Shown piece by piece: positions 61,452 through 64,000 of a stretch of 64,000 nt of DNA. Made by a program: the position numbers and the translations under genes. The stretch spans positions 1,430,315-1,494,314 of the forward strand of contig JANVCC010000017.1 of assembly GCA_025345505.1 (NCBI GenBank), in the 5' to 3' direction. This stretch comes from Todiramphus chloris collaris (taxonomy: Eukaryota > Chordata > Aves > Coraciiformes > Alcedinidae). The number at the start of each line of letters is the position of its first letter. The first letter of the stretch is position 1. The notes beneath the pieces were generated by a model. That model did no database searches, was not told the origin of the DNA, and was given only the letters and a program-made list of their open reading frames with translations.

Positions 61452-61875
61452 CTAGTGGTGAGTAGAGTGGGATAATGACTTCTTCATCTCTGCTGCTGAT
61501 GCCCTTGTTAATGCAACCCAGTATCCTGGATTGGCTTTCTTTGCAGCTTCAGCACACTGTTCACTCATGTTGAGCTTCTTGTCCACCAAGACCCCCAGGG
61601 CCTTTTCCACAGTGCTGCTCTCTAGCCATGTAGATACCAGTCTGAGCTGCATTCCTGGGTTATATTTTTCCACATGCATGACCTTAGTCTTGTCTCCCTT
61701 GAACTTCATAACTAGCCCACTTCCCTAGCCCGTCCAGGTCTTCCTGGAAGGTGGCTCTCCCTTCTGGAGTGTCAACATCCCCACTCCTTTTGGTGTTATC
61801 TGCAGACTTCATCAGGGTGCTCTTGATCCTAACATCCAAATTACTTATGAAGATATTAAACAATGTTGGGCCCAA
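61452..61875 (-). pseudogene. CR1 ORF2 reverse transcriptase remnant (right arm)
   Basis: Minus-strand frames give MGPTLFNIFISNLDVRIKST (end of motif B region), then SADN in place of FADD, and EGRATFQEDLDGLGKW. The next frame (61452-61709) gives [40 protein letters not shown]. The same derived SADN is in the left arm, so both copies come from the same subfamily or from one duplicated element. Motif A is lost by 5' truncation. Confidence 0.87.
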
Positions 61876-61935
61876 TATTGATCCCTGGAGGACTCCAGTT
61901 GTGACTGCTTGCCAGTTTGAGAAAGAGTTGCTACG

Positions 61936-64000
61936 CTGATGATCTGTAACTGGGTGTCTTTGTGGTTTTTCGGGAGATGTCTATCCCGTATCTTTAGAAG
62001 CTGGAGATGGACAAATTGACAGGTAATATTAGGGAAAGAAATCCTGTGAGAGAGTGCTCAGTTAAAGGGGCAGATTCATGAGAGTCAAATTGGCAGAAAA
62101 CCAGGGAATTGTACTTATTTTGGGAGGTTTAATTTGAGTTAATGAACCATGACCTAAAAGAAGGCACAAAAAAGGAATCTGACTGTACAAATGTACTTCA
62201 TTTGAGGCTCTTAAAAAGTTATCTTAACTACATATCTCCTGTACATATCGCAGCGTTTATTTTTACTATTTTTCTTTTTTCTGTGTTTTTCTGTCTCTGG
62301 TTTGTTGGGTTGGTTGTTGGTACAGTTTGTGGCTTTTTTTTTCCTTTCATTTTTTTTTCCACTCAGTTATTAAAAACTAAACCCTACTTAATTTTTATCC
62401 TTTCTACTTTGAACTTTGCAATTTGTTTTCCAAGTTGTCTGTTTCCTGGCTATGGATTACATGTGGTTTCGCTGCCATTCAAAACAGGCATGGAAATAGG
62501 AGTCTTGCACTGGTTATATCCAATCTGAATGTCCAACACAGAAGCTGCTTCAGCAACTGGCTGCATGAAGTGGAATCAGGATTATGACAGGTGACTTTCA
62601 CGGAGCAACCGATAGCTTTGCCAGCAGCTGCTGGAGCACATTACAGGGCAGTAGTTGGAAAATGTCCAGGGTCATGCAGATTTATCCACTCCCACGACAT
62701 TTCTCTACTGCTCTGCACATTACTTTCATCTTTCAACCCTCCCTGGTAATGCTGAGCTAGCTTAGGGAGGAAAGATATAAAACATATATTTAGTGCCACT
62801 CTAAGTGAAAATTCCAAAGGTTACTTTTCTTTCTTTACAAATATGTTTTGTCCAAACTTTGATAAAATTTTACAGAAAAAAAAAACACCAAAAAATTAAA
62901 CCTTCCTCTACTTTTATACACAGTAAAAAATGCATTTTTTATATACATTCTGTACTCGCACTTATTCATAGACACATGCTTATACACACTTACAGATATG
63001 GATCACTTAGCAAGTCAATGAAACACAGCCACTTGTGTAATAGAGCTCTTTAACAGTGCAGAAACACTTTGCAATGATATTTTAGGACAGAAAACTAAGG
63101 CAGAAGAGGAACTTCTAGGGGAGTTACAGGCAGAATGTATCAATTTTAAGCTACAGTCAGAATGTTATTATCTGCCCTGAAATCAGTGAAGGCTGTGAAG
63201 ACTAGCACATCTGCTGTCAGGAACAAAGGCCTGTTAAAACACAAACACATAAGAATGTTATAAACTGAACCCATTTTCCACAAAACTACATTTCTCTGTA
63301 TTTATTCACCTGCAGAAATGTACTTGAAATTAAGGACAGAACTTGAGCAAAGCAAGAGTACAAAAGGCAATCCATGGAATTGGGAGGCAGAGGGAGAAGG
63401 CAGTAAATTTAATGCTTTATATGTATACACGGAGGGGCAAGAGAAAAGAGATTAACATAACTAACACATACTGTATTTTGTAATCAGCTTTTCCATTCAG
63501 CTATCTACAGTGACTGCAAGGCAAAATGAAAATTTATACCACTTGTATCTCCTACCTTGTCATTGATGATACGTTGGAAATAAGATAGGATAGTAGCTAT
63601 GCCTCTCCTGTATAGGATAAGTAACCTGTCTGGTTACACGAAGATGCTGCCTGCATCTTTGGTCTTAATCATCAACACACATTAATGCAAGTATTACGAG
63701 TAATGCATTAATTGCACATCTGTTCCTTCACTTAAGTTTCTATAAATGAAGCTGTTTCTTGTATGTCCTCCTTTTTCCCACCTCAATTTCCATGCTCACT
63801 TTTAATGGTTTTAAAGCATGCTCTACAACATTTTGACCCATCTTCCATCTATAATTAAATAAAATTCATACGTAGGTAATAAAGTCAACTGAATTTCCTC
63901 ATGTGTCATTGAAGAAATGAGTTTTCAGATATGTTTTAATTAAGGGAGAATAGTAGAATAGTTCAGAAAATGCAGTCACTCTGAAAAAGCCACATAGATC
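61936..64000. other. Non-coding AT-rich stretch
   Basis: No gene or interspersed repeat recognised. A 128-codon open frame at 62142-62528 is rich in Phe and Leu because of T-rich sequence and looks like chance. Confidence 0.6.

Larger units (their letters stand above)
60515..61935 (-). mobile_element. CR1 LINE (right arm) with a foreign block before its 3' end
   Basis: A minus-strand CR1 of the same subfamily as 49618-52218. Its 3' terminus (TTAGAATCATAGAATACCAGGTTG) is at 60515-60538, but the normal 3' UTR does not follow. Instead 60541-61002 is non-CR1 sequence: a 381-bp block identical in kind to the flank of the left CR1, then an AAAT tract and a C/A run. The CR1 body resumes at 61003 and goes to about 61935, near polymerase motif B. 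The body lacks both nested insertions present in the left arm. Confidence 0.87.

Noticed and set aside
62142-62528. Plus-strand open frame of 128 codons with membrane-like segments
   Set aside because: Phe/Leu-rich because of T-rich DNA. No conserved motif.
1-64000. CRISPR arrays, operons, phage or bacterial genes
   Set aside because: Base composition, absence of dense genes and the CR1/ERV content fit a bird nuclear genome. No regularly spaced repeats of CRISPR type were seen.

Overview
The window looks like non-coding DNA from a bird nuclear genome. By eye it is AT-rich, with long gene-free stretches. It carries many 5'-truncated CR1 LINEs (the chicken-repeat-1 family, with an ATTCTATG-type 8-bp repeat at the 3' end), one ERVL-type solo LTR that starts TGTCCTGG and ends ATGACA, and one short class II (ERVK-like) LTR element. 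No exon of a host protein-coding gene, tRNA, rRNA or CRISPR array could be supported. It could be a gene desert or a very large intron.

Layout. CR1 copies on the minus strand lie at 166-2310, 7808-9031, 10744-11092, 15051-15630, 21105-22560, 24161-24697, 31392-32310, 47283-47372, 50903-51554 and 60515-61935. Plus-strand copies lie at 16675-16979 and 49618-52218. A much older CR1/L3-like reverse transcriptase remnant is at 41440-42300 (minus), and a weaker old fragment may lie at 4965-5085. All coding remnants are pieces of CR1 ORF2 (endonuclease and reverse transcriptase) broken by stops, frameshifts and active-site changes. An 807-bp solo LTR with a 5-bp target duplication sits at 36293-37099. 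The rest is AT-rich unique sequence with scattered microsatellites and A or T runs.

The most interesting part is 49.6-61.9 kb. Two CR1 copies of the same subfamily face each other about 8 kb apart. Their upstream halves are only about 93% alike by eye. From 51559 (left) and 61440 (right) they become essentially identical for 438 bp with no length difference. The near-identity then continues into about 385 bp of flanking sequence that is not CR1 (52256-52643 against 60541-60921). In the right arm this non-CR1 block sits inside the CR1, just before the element's own 3' terminus. That pattern suggests a gene-conversion or template-switch event copying left into right, although an assembly fold-back error must be excluded. 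The left CR1 also carries two nested insertions missing from the right arm: a 624-bp LTR element with recognisable primer-binding site, polypurine tract and 6-bp target duplication, and a minus-strand CR1 in which the endonuclease region is joined directly to the 3' UTR with no reverse transcriptase between.

No genes work together here. The biology is retrotransposition, nesting, recombination between repeats and decay. The strong minus-strand bias of CR1 copies (11 of 13 clear copies) would fit an intron of a plus-strand gene, but that is only an inference.
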